NCBI GenBank assembly: GCA_002491165.1
Contig: DKVK01000060.1
Coordinates: 36,721-100,720 of the forward strand
Length of the DNA stretch: 64,000 bases
Reading direction: 5' to 3'
DNA from: Porphyromonadaceae bacterium UBA7180
Lineage (GTDB): Bacteria > Bacteroidota > Bacteroidia > Bacteroidales > Muribaculaceae
Shown here piece by piece: positions 1 through 10,704 of the stretch (positions are counted from its first letter, which is position 1; the number at the start of each line of letters is the position of its first letter). The notes beneath the pieces are model-generated. The model saw only the letters and a program-made list of their open reading frames with translations, was not told the DNA's origin and ran no database searches. The translations under genes were made by a program, and so were the position numbers.

Positions 1-315
1 TTCGTCGGCGCCCACTTCTCGGTAGCCAAATACAACTTCGCCATAAACGGCAAATACCGTTTCCAGGACCACCACGCCAAATATCCGGCCCTCGGCGGAG
101 GTCTCAGCGTAGGCTACCGTATACCCATCTCCAAAGACCACCGCTGGAAACTCGAGTTCACGGCCGGGGGCGGGTACTACCACCTGTGGACTGACTACTT
201 CCTCAATGAAAATAACGGTCCCAAAATCTACAAGAAAAAGAAAAACCAGTTCTTGGTTGACAACGTAGGCGTGACTTTCATGTATATGTTCGACTTAAAC
301 AGAGGAGGAAAATAA
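1..315 (+). CDS. DUF3575-type outer-membrane protein, 3' end only
   Basis: The reading frame is open from the first base of the window to a TAA at 313-315, so this is the last 104 residues of a longer protein. It shows alternating aromatic and hydrophobic strands with a GGGLSVGYR turn and a GGGYYHLW strand, and it ends in a strand with Phe, Tyr and Met, as expected for a beta-barrel C terminus. This resembles the DUF3575 family of Bacteroidota, often encoded next to fimbrillin-type surface genes. The stop overlaps the ATG of the next gene (TAATG), so the two are translationally coupled. The family call rests on pattern recognition of a fragment and is moderately sure. Confidence 0.65.
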   Translation, partial: FVGAHFSVAKYNFAINGKYRFQDHHAKYPALGGGLSVGYRIPISKDHRWKLEFTAGGGYYHLWTDYFLNENNGPKIYKKKKNQFLVDNVGVTFMYMFDLNRGGK

Positions 316-1367
316 TGATGAAGACACAGACTATCATTCGCAATATCGCGCTGCGTTGCGTCAAATCATCACGCATCGCCCTGCCCCTGCTAACTTTGCT
401 CCTGGCTCTCACCGCCTGCAACGTCGAGCAATTCCCGAACTACGATACACCTCCCGAAAACTCGGTGAATTTCACACTCGACCTCCACTACGAGACTGAC
501 CTCCCTCTCTATAAGGAAATCACTTACGACACCCGTAACTCACAGTACGCCCTGCGCTACATCATCAAGGCGTATCCCGAAATCCAGGAGGGACGTTACG
601 ACTACAACCACCCGACGATAGTACAGACCGTCTTCAACGACAAGATCGAAGAACTCGACCGCCGCGTCGAGGTACAGCTTCCCGAAGGCAACTACCAGTT
701 CGCCGTCTGGACCGACTATGTTACCGCCGACGGCCACAAGGCAGTCTTCTACAACGCAGAAAACTTCTCGGACGTTTCGCTCAACGAGGAGAACGGCCAT
801 CAGGCTTCCAACAACTTCCGCGACGCGTTCCGCGCCCTCCAGGAAGTCGCAGTGGTAGCCGACGGTTCGGCAATCGTGGAGAACACACGTCCGCTCGGTA
901 AATACGTCATCATCTCCGACGATGTGCAGGACTTCATCCAGAAAGTAATCGAAATGCGCACCACGCGCGGCGACGAGAATACCCGTGACATCAACCCCAA
1001 CGACTTTATCGTTACCGTGCAATATCAGGGATTCATGCCCTCGGCGTTCAACATCCTGAGCAACAAGGCCGTCGATTCCCTCCCCGGCGTGGTTTACCAG
1101 TCGGCCCTCACGCAGCTGAGTCCCACAGAGATGGAGCTTGCCTTCGACTACGTATTCACCAACCCGGAGGAAACACGTGTGCAGGTTGCACTTAACGTTA
1201 CGGAGAAATCAACCGGCGCAGTCATCGGCCAGACCGGTACATTCGAAATACCTCTGTTCCGCAGCCACCTCACCATAGTGCGCGGACAGTTCCTGACGGC
1301 ACAACAATCCGGCGGTATGGTCATCGACCCGTCGTTCGACGGAGAGTTCAACCTCGAAATACATTAA
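315..1367 (+). CDS. Fimbrial-locus-type surface lipoprotein
   Basis: A 350-residue protein starts with a basic N terminus, a hydrophobic stretch and a lipobox LTAC, so the mature protein should begin at Cys35 as a lipoprotein. The rest is a beta-rich exported domain with no catalytic motif that I can see. Its place directly behind a DUF3575 gene, with overlapping stop and start, is typical of fimbrillin or Mfa2/FimB-like minor-subunit loci in Bacteroidales (a DUF6562- or DUF5119-like family is possible). I infer a surface-anchored accessory role in a fimbria or adhesin assembly; the exact family was not verified. A strong terminator follows. Confidence 0.6.
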   Translation: MMKTQTIIRNIALRCVKSSRIALPLLTLLLALTACNVEQFPNYDTPPENSVNFTLDLHYETDLPLYKEITYDTRNSQYALRYIIKAYPEIQEGRYDYNHPTIVQTVFNDKIEELDRRVEVQLPEGNYQFAVWTDYVTADGHKAVFYNAENFSDVSLNEENGHQASNNFRDAFRALQEVAVVADGSAIVENTRPLGKYVIISDDVQDFIQKVIEMRTTRGDENTRDINPNDFIVTVQYQGFMPSAFNILSNKAVDSLPGVVYQSALTQLSPTEMELAFDYVFTNPEETRVQVALNVTEKSTGAVIGQTGTFEIPLFRSHLTIVRGQFLTAQQSGGMVIDPSFDGEFNLEIH

Positions 1368-1409
1368 GAGTCATCGTTCTGAGGCCATCATTTTGAATTA
1401 TAAATAATG

Positions 1410-1441
1410 TCACCCGCTGTTTTTACGGCGGGTGATTTTTG
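1410..1441 (+). terminator. Rho-independent terminator after the lipoprotein gene
   Basis: An 8-bp perfect stem (TCACCCGC at 1410-1417, GCGGGTGA at 1428-1435) with a 10-nt loop is followed by a run of T. It ends the DUF3575-lipoprotein unit. Confidence 0.85.
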
Positions 1442-1482
1442 TTACGGCAGAAGTAATTTTAACGCAGCACGAGGTTATTTTT

Positions 1483-1536
1483 ATGTAGCGGATGTTACGG
1501 ATGTAGCTGATGCGGCTGATACAATTGATGTGGTGT
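1483..1536. repeat. Degenerate 9-bp tandem repeat, six units
   Basis: Six consecutive 9-mers run in register: ATGTAGCGG, ATGTTACGG, ATGTAGCTG, ATGCGGCTG, ATACAATTG, ATGTGGTGT. Two of them carry an in-frame TAG, so the block is not coding in that frame. Similar period-9 blocks lie at 9822-9875 and 17792-17827. Confidence 0.7.
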
Positions 1537-1604
1537 AATTTGAAGTGTTGTTTCGAGGGACTTCCATCCATGAAAAAGATTCTCAAAAAAACGATGTGAA
1601 ACGC

Positions 1605-3871
<2,267 letters not shown>

Positions 3872-3940
3872 CCGGCTCGGGAAACCCTCCTGTCGCAGCC
3901 CGCTTGATACTCACTTAAGGCGAAGGTCAGCGCATACGGT

Positions 3941-3971
3941 TTGGCCGTTTCGCAGATTTTGCTTAATTTTG
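3941..3971 (+). promoter_or_regulatory. Promoter of rlmD-trmN
   Basis: TTG at 3941-3943 and TAATTTTG at 3964-3971 lie 20 nt apart and match the Bacteroidota consensus. A TTG start codon at 3941 would place the protein start on the -33 element, which argues for translation from the ATG at 4025. Confidence 0.8.
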
Positions 3972-4024
3972 CCCTCCGAAAGGTGCCTCCCTTCCGGAGG
4001 GCTTCCTTTTTAATAGAATTACCC

Positions 4025-5524
4025 ATGGGAAGAAAGAAGAAACCGTTGCCCCTCCTCGAGGGACTTGAAATAACCGCCGTCGCCGCCGAGGGAAAGGCGC
4101 TCGGACGCCGCCGACTCTCGGCACAGAGCGAACGCGAACTTGTGATTTTTGTACCGTACGCTGCGCCGGGCGATGTAGTGGACGTGCAGGTAGACCGCAA
4201 GAAGCATGCCTTCGCCGAAGCGCACATAGTGCGCTTCCTTAAAAAGTCGGACATGCGCACGGAGCCCCGTTGCACACACTTCGGCACCTGCGGCGGCTGC
4301 CGTTGGCAACACATCTCATATCCCGAACAGCTCAAGTTCAAACGCCAGAACGTAATCGACGCCTTGCAGCGAATCGGCAAGGTTGAGTTCCCGGAAGTGC
4401 TCCCCGCACTCGGCTCCGAACGAGTGTACGGATACCGCAACAAGATGGAGTACACCTTCTCCAACAAGAAGTGGCGCAGCTGGGAAGACGTGAAGTCGGG
4501 ACGCGAGTTCACCGATTCGCCAAACGGACTGGGTTTCCACATTCCCGGTGCCTTCGACAAGGTGCTCCACATTGACGAATGTCACCTTCAGGACAATCTC
4601 GGCAACCGCATCCGCAACGCCGTCTACGACTTCGCCGAGGCCGAAGGAATCAGTTTCTACGACATACGACAAAACGAAGGGGATCTGCGAACCATGATGA
4701 TACGCATCGCCTCCTCCGGGCAGGTGATGGTCTGCGTAGTCTTCGGGGGTGCCGAAAAAGCCGTGGTGGAGAAAACAATGGAGATGCTTCGCACACGGTT
4801 TCCCGAAATCACCTCGCTGCTTTACGTCGTCAACACCAAGGCCAACGACACCATCGGTGACCTTGAAGTCATACCATACGCCGGTCCCGACTTCATAGAG
4901 GAGGAGATGGAGGGATTGCGGTTCCGCGTCAACGCCAAGTCGTTTTATCAGACCAACTCGGCGCAGGCTTACGAATTATACAAGGTAGCGCGCCGCTTCG
5001 CCGGACTCGACGGGAAGCCGGCCGACGGGAAACTTCCCGTGGTTTACGACCTCTACACCGGCACCGGCACAATAGCCAACTTCGTGGCGCGTAATGCCGG
5101 GCGCGTAATAGGTATAGAGTATGTCCCGGAAGCCATCGAGGACGCAAGAATCAACTCGCAGGTCAACGGCATAGAGAACACCATCTTCTATGCCGGCGAC
5201 ATGAAAGATGTGCTCGACGACGCACTGATAGAGCGCCACGGCCATCCCGACGTGATGATAATAGACCCGCCGCGCGCCGGTATGCACCCCGACGTGGTGG
5301 AAACGATACGCCGCGCCCGGCCAGAGAGGATAGTCTACGTGAGCTGCAATCCCGCAACGCAGGCGCGCGACCTCGCGCTACTCGACGACCTCTATGCCAT
5401 AACGGCGGTGCAGCCTGTGGACATGTTCCCGCATACCCACCATGTAGAAAATGTGGTGCGTCTCGAACTCCGCGCCGAACCCAAACCCCGGCAAGATGGC
5501 CAAGGAACGCCTCTTCAGGTTTAA
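4025..5524 (+). CDS. rlmD: 23S rRNA (uracil-C5)-methyltransferase RlmD
   Basis: This SAM-dependent enzyme would make 5-methyluridine at position 1939 (E. coli numbering) of 23S rRNA. From the ATG at 4025 it is 499 residues long: a TRAM RNA-binding domain (about 8-72), the iron-sulfur cysteines Cys83, Cys89, Cys92 and Cys186 in the family spacing, a Rossmann SAM domain with DLYTGTGT, the DPPRAG motif, and the catalytic Cys441 in SCNP. An in-frame TTG extension of 28 residues upstream is rejected because it covers the promoter. It overlaps trmN by 29 nt, so the two RNA methyltransferases form one unit. The RlmD-type assignment could shade into RlmCD; the family is certain. Confidence 0.93.
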   Translation: MGRKKKPLPLLEGLEITAVAAEGKALGRRRLSAQSERELVIFVPYAAPGDVVDVQVDRKKHAFAEAHIVRFLKKSDMRTEPRCTHFGTCGGCRWQHISYPEQLKFKRQNVIDALQRIGKVEFPEVLPALGSERVYGYRNKMEYTFSNKKWRSWEDVKSGREFTDSPNGLGFHIPGAFDKVLHIDECHLQDNLGNRIRNAVYDFAEAEGISFYDIRQNEGDLRTMMIRIASSGQVMVCVVFGGAEKAVVEKTMEMLRTRFPEITSLLYVVNTKANDTIGDLEVIPYAGPDFIEEEMEGLRFRVNAKSFYQTNSAQAYELYKVARRFAGLDGKPADGKLPVVYDLYTGTGTIANFVARNAGRVIGIEYVPEAIEDARINSQVNGIENTIFYAGDMKDVLDDALIERHGHPDVMIIDPPRAGMHPDVVETIRRARPERIVYVSCNPATQARDLALLDDLYAITAVQPVDMFPHTHHVENVVRLELRAEPKPRQDGQGTPLQV

Positions 5525-6218
5525 ACGCTTCGCCGTCAGGCACCGCCGCAGCGCCATGAAAGTGGGCGTTGACGGCGTACTGCTCGGCACGTGGGCCGAT
5601 GTCTCCGGTGCCGGAAGGATTCTCGACGCCGGCTGCGGCTGTGGCGTAATAGCCCTGATGTGCTCCCAACGCAATCCGCAGGCCGCCGTCAACGGAATCG
5701 ACACCGACCGCGACTCGGTGGAGGAAGCGCGCGAGAACGCCGCCGACCTACCGTGGGAAGCCGATGTCACATTCTTGCAGTGCGACATCGCCGAATACGA
5801 GGCCGAGCCCTTCGACCTGATTGTCAGCAATCCACCATTTTTCTCATCCGGAATCTCCGACCCCGATACGCCGCGGCTACTCGCACGCCACGACGGCGCC
5901 CTTTCCCCCCTCTCGCTACCGGGTCATGCCGCCCGCTTGCTCCTCCCGGGAGGGCGTCTCGCCATGATTTTCCCCTACGAACGCTTAGAGGAAGTGGAGG
6001 AAGTTGCCGCAAAGGCAGGACTTGCCCCCATCCGCATCACCACCGTTCGCGGGCACTCATCCGCTCCGGTGAAACGCGTTCTCACAGAATTCATGAAACC
6101 GGCAGATAATGACCCCGTTCCGCCAAGCCTCTGCCATGAACTGACTCTCGAAACCTCGCCAGGCGTTCCCTCCGAAGAATACCGCCGCCTGGGCCACCCC
6201 TTTTACCTCTATTTCTGA
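5496..6218 (+). CDS. trmN: tRNA1(Val) (adenine37-N6)-methyltransferase
   Basis: A 240-residue Rossmann methyltransferase of the TrmN6/YfiC type. It carries the SAM-binding segment LDAGCGCGVIAL (43-54) and the adenine-N6 signature NPPFF at 112-116, and begins with an FRFKRFAVRH segment seen in the family. It should modify A37 of tRNA-Val in the cytoplasm. I chose the ATG at 5496 (MAKERLF) because the longer frame from 5451 would add residues with no family likeness. Its start lies inside rlmD, so the two are translationally coupled. Confidence 0.9.
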   Translation: MAKERLFRFKRFAVRHRRSAMKVGVDGVLLGTWADVSGAGRILDAGCGCGVIALMCSQRNPQAAVNGIDTDRDSVEEARENAADLPWEADVTFLQCDIAEYEAEPFDLIVSNPPFFSSGISDPDTPRLLARHDGALSPLSLPGHAARLLLPGGRLAMIFPYERLEEVEEVAAKAGLAPIRITTVRGHSSAPVKRVLTEFMKPADNDPVPPSLCHELTLETSPGVPSEEYRRLGHPFYLYF

Positions 6219-6571
6219 AATAAAGGCATCTTTATAAATCCATTCTATTTCTTAAATACCGATCCAATCGGCTCAAAAAAAGAGAAAAACAGCCAAAAAT
6301 CGGCTTAGATTGGGCCGATAATTCTCCTTTTTTACTAATTTTGAGCCGATATAAAATTTGGTGCCATAAAAACAAACTCCATAACCTCACTTCCAAACCG
6401 TCGAGTGTTAAATAAAGCTAACGGGAATACTGATTTGGGACATCCGGACGTTTAAATAGTAGGAGAAGAAGCTCTTGCCCGATTTGTAAACTGTGATTTT
6501 TAACACTATACGATGCAGAGCGTTCTAAACCTTTGGCTCCGCTCGGAGTCTTATATTAAAACCGAACGAAA
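6219..6571. other. AT-rich intergenic region with a long hairpin
   Basis: These 353 bases hold no convincing ORF. The first half contains a hairpin with outer and inner perfect arms (annotated separately). The second half should carry the promoter of the next gene, but I see no good TTG/TAnnTTTG pair; the nearest candidate -7 box has one base too many. Confidence 0.7.
6267..6350. repeat. 84-nt imperfect inverted repeat
   Basis: ATCGGCTCAAAA at 6267-6278 is the exact reverse complement of TTTTGAGCCGAT at 6339-6350. A second exact pair, ATCGGC (6299-6304) and GCCGAT (6314-6319), is nested on the same axis. There is no U-run on either side, so it is not a standard terminator. A small non-autonomous mobile element or an RNA structure is possible. 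Confidence 0.7.
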
Positions 6572-7828
6572 ATGAAAAAAGCCGTACTCATCACGCTCCT
6601 CTTCGCAGGCCTGGCATCGCCGATGTGGGCCCAGAATGATTATGACGACGATATTTACTATAATCCTAAGAAATCGCAGGAAAAGCAACAAAAGAAATCG
6701 AACTACATAAAGAACTTCGACGAGATAGATGTTGACACCTACAACCGCCGCGGCCAGTACTACACTACCCCTATCGACACCATAGGCAACGCCACGGCAT
6801 ACGGCGAGGATTTCGTAAATACCCAACAGATACAGAAATACATAAACCCGACGATTGTCATCGACAACGCCGATGTGCTGGCCGGAGTGCTTGAGAACTC
6901 CTACGGCAATGTCGAAATCGTAATCGACGACTACGGTACCCCCACCTTCGCGCCGGTCTACATCTACAGCGATTGGCCTCTCTACAGCTACGGCTGGGGC
7001 CCCTCATGGCGGTGGTCATGGGGCTGGGCTCCCTCGTGGAGCATAAGCTGGAATTGGGGCTGGGGCCCGTCGTGGGGACCCGCCTGGGGATGGGATCCCT
7101 ATTGGGCATGGGGTCCCTCGTGGGGCTGGGGTCCGGGGTGGGGGCCGTCATGGGGTTGGGGACCCGGTTGGGGACCCGGCCACGGGTGGCACAGCGACCG
7201 CTATATGGCCAACCACTACCGCCCGAACGCCGGACGCCGTCCCAACGGACCGTATGACGGCTGGGCAGACGGCACACGTCCCGGCGGAAACCGCTACGGA
7301 GGCACTGCCTCCTCGCGTCCCGGCTACGCTTCGTCGAGTTCTTCGGAACGCCGTCCCTACTCCATCAACAGCAACGGTCACCGTGTAAGCAACCAACAGC
7401 AGACCATAAACGGCGCCGGCTCTTACAGAGGTTCGCAAGGCGTAGGCACGCACCGCAGCGGCTACATGGGAGGCACCGTCAACAACGGAATGACCACCGG
7501 CGGACACCGCCAGTATGGCGCCGGTACCGGAACCACCTCAACCAACGGCACTTTCAACGGCACCGCCACACGCCGCAACTACGGCATAGGCACTACCACC
7601 AACCGCACCGGAGTCACCACCAACCGTTCGGTTAACCGCTCCACCAACAGCAACTCAAGCGGCTACAACAACCACCGCAGCAGCGGCAACTCCAACCGCA
7701 GCAGCTTCAACAGCGGCAGCTCGCACCGCTCCTCCGGCGGATTCAGCACCGGCGGTCGCGGTGGCGGCGGCAGCCGTGGCGGCGGAGGGGGCCGCTCCGG
7801 AGGAGGTGGCGGCGGACACCGCAGATAA
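6572..7828 (+). CDS. Trp/Gly-rich low-complexity exported protein
   Basis: A 418-residue protein with a signal peptide (MKKAVLITLL to about MWAQ, cleaved near residue 21). Three regions follow: an acidic, Tyr- and Asn-containing N-terminal domain (22-135) with a short amphipathic part; a strongly repetitive stretch (about 140-215) built from WGWGPSWG-like units; and a Ser/Thr/Asn/Arg-rich tail ending in Gly runs and HRR. I recognise no family. The composition suggests a secreted or surface-exposed, largely disordered or beta-structured protein. A terminator separates it from a FadL-like outer-membrane protein gene downstream, so joint function is only a guess. The repetitive DNA may vary in length between strains. 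Confidence 0.75.
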   Translation: MKKAVLITLLFAGLASPMWAQNDYDDDIYYNPKKSQEKQQKKSNYIKNFDEIDVDTYNRRGQYYTTPIDTIGNATAYGEDFVNTQQIQKYINPTIVIDNADVLAGVLENSYGNVEIVIDDYGTPTFAPVYIYSDWPLYSYGWGPSWRWSWGWAPSWSISWNWGWGPSWGPAWGWDPYWAWGPSWGWGPGWGPSWGWGPGWGPGHGWHSDRYMANHYRPNAGRRPNGPYDGWADGTRPGGNRYGGTASSRPGYASSSSSERRPYSINSNGHRVSNQQQTINGAGSYRGSQGVGTHRSGYMGGTVNNGMTTGGHRQYGAGTGTTSTNGTFNGTATRRNYGIGTTTNRTGVTTNRSVNRSTNSNSSGYNNHRSSGNSNRSSFNSGSSHRSSGGFSTGGRGGGGSRGGGGGRSGGGGGGHRR

Positions 7829-7843
7829 CACTCTCAGCACCAC

Positions 7844-7898
7844 AGGCCTGACATCTCTCCCGGTCACTGTCTCCGGAAGCATGTCGGGCCTTGTTTCT
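7844..7898 (+). terminator. Likely terminator with long-loop hairpin
   Basis: An 11-bp stem (7844-7854 with 7881-7891, one G-U pair) encloses a loop containing a smaller CCGG hairpin and is followed by TGTTTCTTC. It would separate the Trp-rich gene from the FadL-like gene. Confidence 0.55.
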
Positions 7899-8052
7899 TC
7901 ACTCCTCTCCACTCCGTTTCATAACGACCTAAACTCTGACACACGGCAACCGCAAATTGCTTCCTGCAAGGTTTACCGCGATTCCACCCGGCCTCTTCCC
8001 GGCCGCTACCTCAAAACCTCCCTCCACTATCACCCGAAAAAATTGACAAGCT

Positions 8053-9750
8053 ATGAATAAGACATTACTCACCACCCTCTCCATACTGGCGCTGACGGCA
8101 GTGTCGGCCTCGGCACAGGACGCCCTCAATGCCGTCACCATGTCGCAGCAGGACCTCAAGGGCACAGCCCGCTTCATGTCCATGGGCGGCGCCTTCGGAG
8201 CGCTCGGCGGCGACCTCTCCACCCTTTCGCAAAACCCCGCCGGCATCGGCGTATACCGCCGCAACGACATCGGTTTCACCCTCAACCTCGACTGCCAGCG
8301 CGCCACCGCCGACGACTTCGGCTACAAGACGACGCAGGACCAGACCAAGTTCCTGCTCAACAACATCGGTGCCGTCTTCACTTACCGCATTGACAGCGAT
8401 GCCTGCCCGAACATCAACTTCGGCTTCACCTACAACAAAGGCGCCAGCTTCAACCGCCACGTGCGCGGCTCCATCGGCTCGCTACAGACCTCGATGACCA
8501 ACTACATCGCAGGCGTCACCCAAAACGACGAATGCACCGTACCAGATCTCACAACCGAAAATAATTACGACCCCTACAATCCCAACGACGGCGGCTTTGC
8601 TCCCGCGTGGATTTCAATCCTGGGCTACGACAGCTACCTCATCTCGCCCGAAGGAACTCCCGACAACCCCACATGGCAGGGGCAGTTCGGCCGCGGGACA
8701 AGCGGTTTCGGCTCGTTCGACTATCTTGAAAAAGGCAGCATAGACGAGTACAACATCAGTCTTGGAGGCAACATCGCCGACGTGGTGTACTGGGGTATGG
8801 ACTTCGACATCATCGACATGAACTACCGTCTCGAGAGCCTCTGGGGCGAGAGCCTGAAAGGCGCCTATGTCAACGGTTCGAACGGCAACACAGCTTCCGA
8901 CTGGGACCTCTACAATTATTATAAGGTGGACGGCGTAGGTTTCAACTACAAGTTCGGCCTTATAGTGAAACCCATTCAAGAGTTCCGAATCGGTCTTGCC
9001 ATCCACACTCCTACATGGTACCACCTCACGCAGGACTTCTACGCCAACACTACGTACAGCTACGCGCCGAATCCCGGTATCGGCGAGGGCGACGTAGCCC
9101 GGGGCGGCCAGGAAACCAACGGCGGCTACACTGCCACCAACTCTTTCAAATACAAGGCTCCATGGCGATTCATAGCCAGTGCGGCCCTCGTGCTGCCGCG
9201 CTTCATACTTTCGGCCGACTATGAGTGGACATCCAACCGCTCCATGAAGTACAGCTACACCGACAGTTATTACGACTATGACTACGGTTACGACGACTGG
9301 GACGACTGGTATTGGAAACCGGCCGCAACCCGTTCGCTGGACAAGAACGACCCGTATTATTACACCAACTCGGACATAAAGGAGTACACACAGAATACTT
9401 CCACGCTGCGCGTCGGTGCCGAGTTCCGCGTCACCCCGCAGTTCAGCGTCCGCGCCGGTTATTGCTACAGCAGCTCGCCTGTCAAGCAGAAGGTTCGGGA
9501 CAACGGGATGACGGTCTACACCGCCGGCACACGCCCGGAGTACATTCTACAGAACAGCACCAATTACGTAACCTGCGGTCTTGGCTACAAGTACAAGAAG
9601 TTCTATGTGGACATGGCTTATGTGTGGAAACACCGCACCGGAGAATACCATGCCTTCACCCCCGACCCCACGTCCAGCATCCAGAGCCCGCAGAGCAAGC
9701 TTAGCATGAACAACAGCCAGGTTGTGCTCACGGCTGGATTCAAGTTCTGA
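8053..9750 (+). CDS. OmpP1/FadL-like outer-membrane transport protein
   Basis: A 565-residue outer-membrane protein with a signal peptide ending in SASAQ (about residue 22). The N terminus of the mature protein (GTARFMSMGGAFGALGGDLSTLSQNPAGIG) is the hallmark of Bacteroidota FadL-like barrels, in which this segment plugs the pore. Regular amphipathic strands follow to a C-terminal aromatic residue (FKF). Relatives import long-chain fatty acids or other hydrophobic compounds; the substrate here is unknown. A Tyr/Asp/Trp-rich loop at about 395-435 (YDYDYGYDDWDDWYW) looks like an exposed extracellular loop. It is ended by a strong terminator. Confidence 0.88.
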   Translation: MNKTLLTTLSILALTAVSASAQDALNAVTMSQQDLKGTARFMSMGGAFGALGGDLSTLSQNPAGIGVYRRNDIGFTLNLDCQRATADDFGYKTTQDQTKFLLNNIGAVFTYRIDSDACPNINFGFTYNKGASFNRHVRGSIGSLQTSMTNYIAGVTQNDECTVPDLTTENNYDPYNPNDGGFAPAWISILGYDSYLISPEGTPDNPTWQGQFGRGTSGFGSFDYLEKGSIDEYNISLGGNIADVVYWGMDFDIIDMNYRLESLWGESLKGAYVNGSNGNTASDWDLYNYYKVDGVGFNYKFGLIVKPIQEFRIGLAIHTPTWYHLTQDFYANTTYSYAPNPGIGEGDVARGGQETNGGYTATNSFKYKAPWRFIASAALVLPRFILSADYEWTSNRSMKYSYTDSYYDYDYGYDDWDDWYWKPAATRSLDKNDPYYYTNSDIKEYTQNTSTLRVGAEFRVTPQFSVRAGYCYSSSPVKQKVRDNGMTVYTAGTRPEYILQNSTNYVTCGLGYKYKKFYVDMAYVWKHRTGEYHAFTPDPTSSIQSPQSKLSMNNSQVVLTAGFKF

Positions 9751-9771
9751 AAAAATCGCTTGTAGATATTG

Positions 9772-9812
9772 GAGGCCGGCGCTCGTTTTATTGAGCGCCG
9801 GCCTCTTGTTTT
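9772..9812 (+). terminator. Strong terminator after the FadL-like gene
   Basis: A perfect 13-bp stem (9772-9784 with 9793-9805) with an 8-nt loop is followed by TTGTTTTG. The convergent minus-strand gene ends about 75 nt further on. Confidence 0.88.
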
Positions 9813-9821
9813 GTGACGGGG

Positions 9822-9875
9822 ATGTGATTTATGTTTTTTATGTGATGAATGTGACTGATGTGGCGGATATAATAG
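9822..9875. repeat. Degenerate 9-bp tandem repeat, six units
   Basis: Six 9-mers in register: ATGTGATTT, ATGTTTTTT, ATGTGATGA, ATGTGACTG, ATGTGGCGG, ATATAATAG. It is the same motif and period as at 1483-1536 and sits between two convergent genes. Confidence 0.65.
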
Positions 9876-9885
9876 GATGAGGCTC

Positions 9886-10575
9886 TTACGGCTCTATCAG
9901 TTGGTGGCGGATGTTGGTGGCCTGGACGTAGGTTTCGAGGAGGCTGGTGGCGTCCCGGAGGAAATCGGCTTCGCGACCTGTGAGTCCCGCTGCGTCGGTA
10001 GCTTCGCCATAGATGTTTACCGTCATGGCGAGGCGTCGCGTCGCGAGGGTCATCTTGGTACGCTCGTTGTCGCTTGTCGGAGTCCCTACGCCGCCGGTTT
10101 CATCACGGAATATGGGGAGGCAGGCAATATTGAGCGCACCGCGGCCTATCGCCTCGAACGGTTCCCCTTCGCGTCCCACGCCGAGCGTCAGCACAGGGCC
10201 GGTAATCTTATCGGCATCGAAACCGCCGATACTGTAGCCGTAGCGCAGCGAGAGGAGGTTGATGATGTCCACCAGCGCGTTGATGCGGTAAAGTCCTTTG
10301 CCCTGGAGCATACGGCGGTGCAGTGCCTCGGCCGAGGGCCGATAGCGGTTGGGTTCCTTGCCGAGCGCCTTGTAAGCCGCGCGAGTTGCGGCTATGGCCG
10401 GGCGTTGTGCTATCTCGGGGATGGTGAGAAGTCCGCGGAGCCGTTCCCCTTGGGCCTCTATCATTGCGAAAAGTTCGTCCTGTGTTTCGCCGTTCACTAC
10501 GTCGGCTTCAATGTAGAGTTCGCGGAAACCGGGTGCCGCGCTATATATTTCGGGGGTAATGATTATCTGTTTCAT
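9886..10575 (-). CDS. B3/B4-domain protein (PheRS-beta-editing-domain-like)
   Basis: A 229-residue cytoplasmic protein of the B3/B4 tRNA-binding family (COG3382), related to the editing domain of phenylalanyl-tRNA synthetase beta. Recognisable parts are KALGKEPNRYRPSAEALHRRMLQGKGLYRINALVDIIN-like segments around 90-130, followed by the Gly-rich core IGGFDADKITGP. Stand-alone members are thought to clear mischarged tRNAs or to bind nucleic acid; the exact substrate is unknown. It is divergent from hisS, with 129 bp between the two starts. Confidence 0.85.
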   Translation of the reverse strand: MKQIIITPEIYSAAPGFRELYIEADVVNGETQDELFAMIEAQGERLRGLLTIPEIAQRPAIAATRAAYKALGKEPNRYRPSAEALHRRMLQGKGLYRINALVDIINLLSLRYGYSIGGFDADKITGPVLTLGVGREGEPFEAIGRGALNIACLPIFRDETGGVGTPTSDNERTKMTLATRRLAMTVNIYGEATDAAGLTGREADFLRDATSLLETYVQATNIRHQLIEP

Positions 10576-10704
10576 GGCGCAAAGTTAGCCATTCGGCGCC
10601 GAGTGTGCAAGTTTTTCAACGCAAGGTGGGGCGTATGTCAGAAAATTTTAGTAATTTCGCAGTCTGATAAGAAGTTTTTCTGACTTCATAGATAATATTT
10701 TTAT

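Noticed and set aside
3941..4024. N-terminal extension of RlmD from a TTG codon
   Set aside because: The TTG is the -33 element and the region holds the -7 box of the promoter; the family start fits the ATG at 4025.
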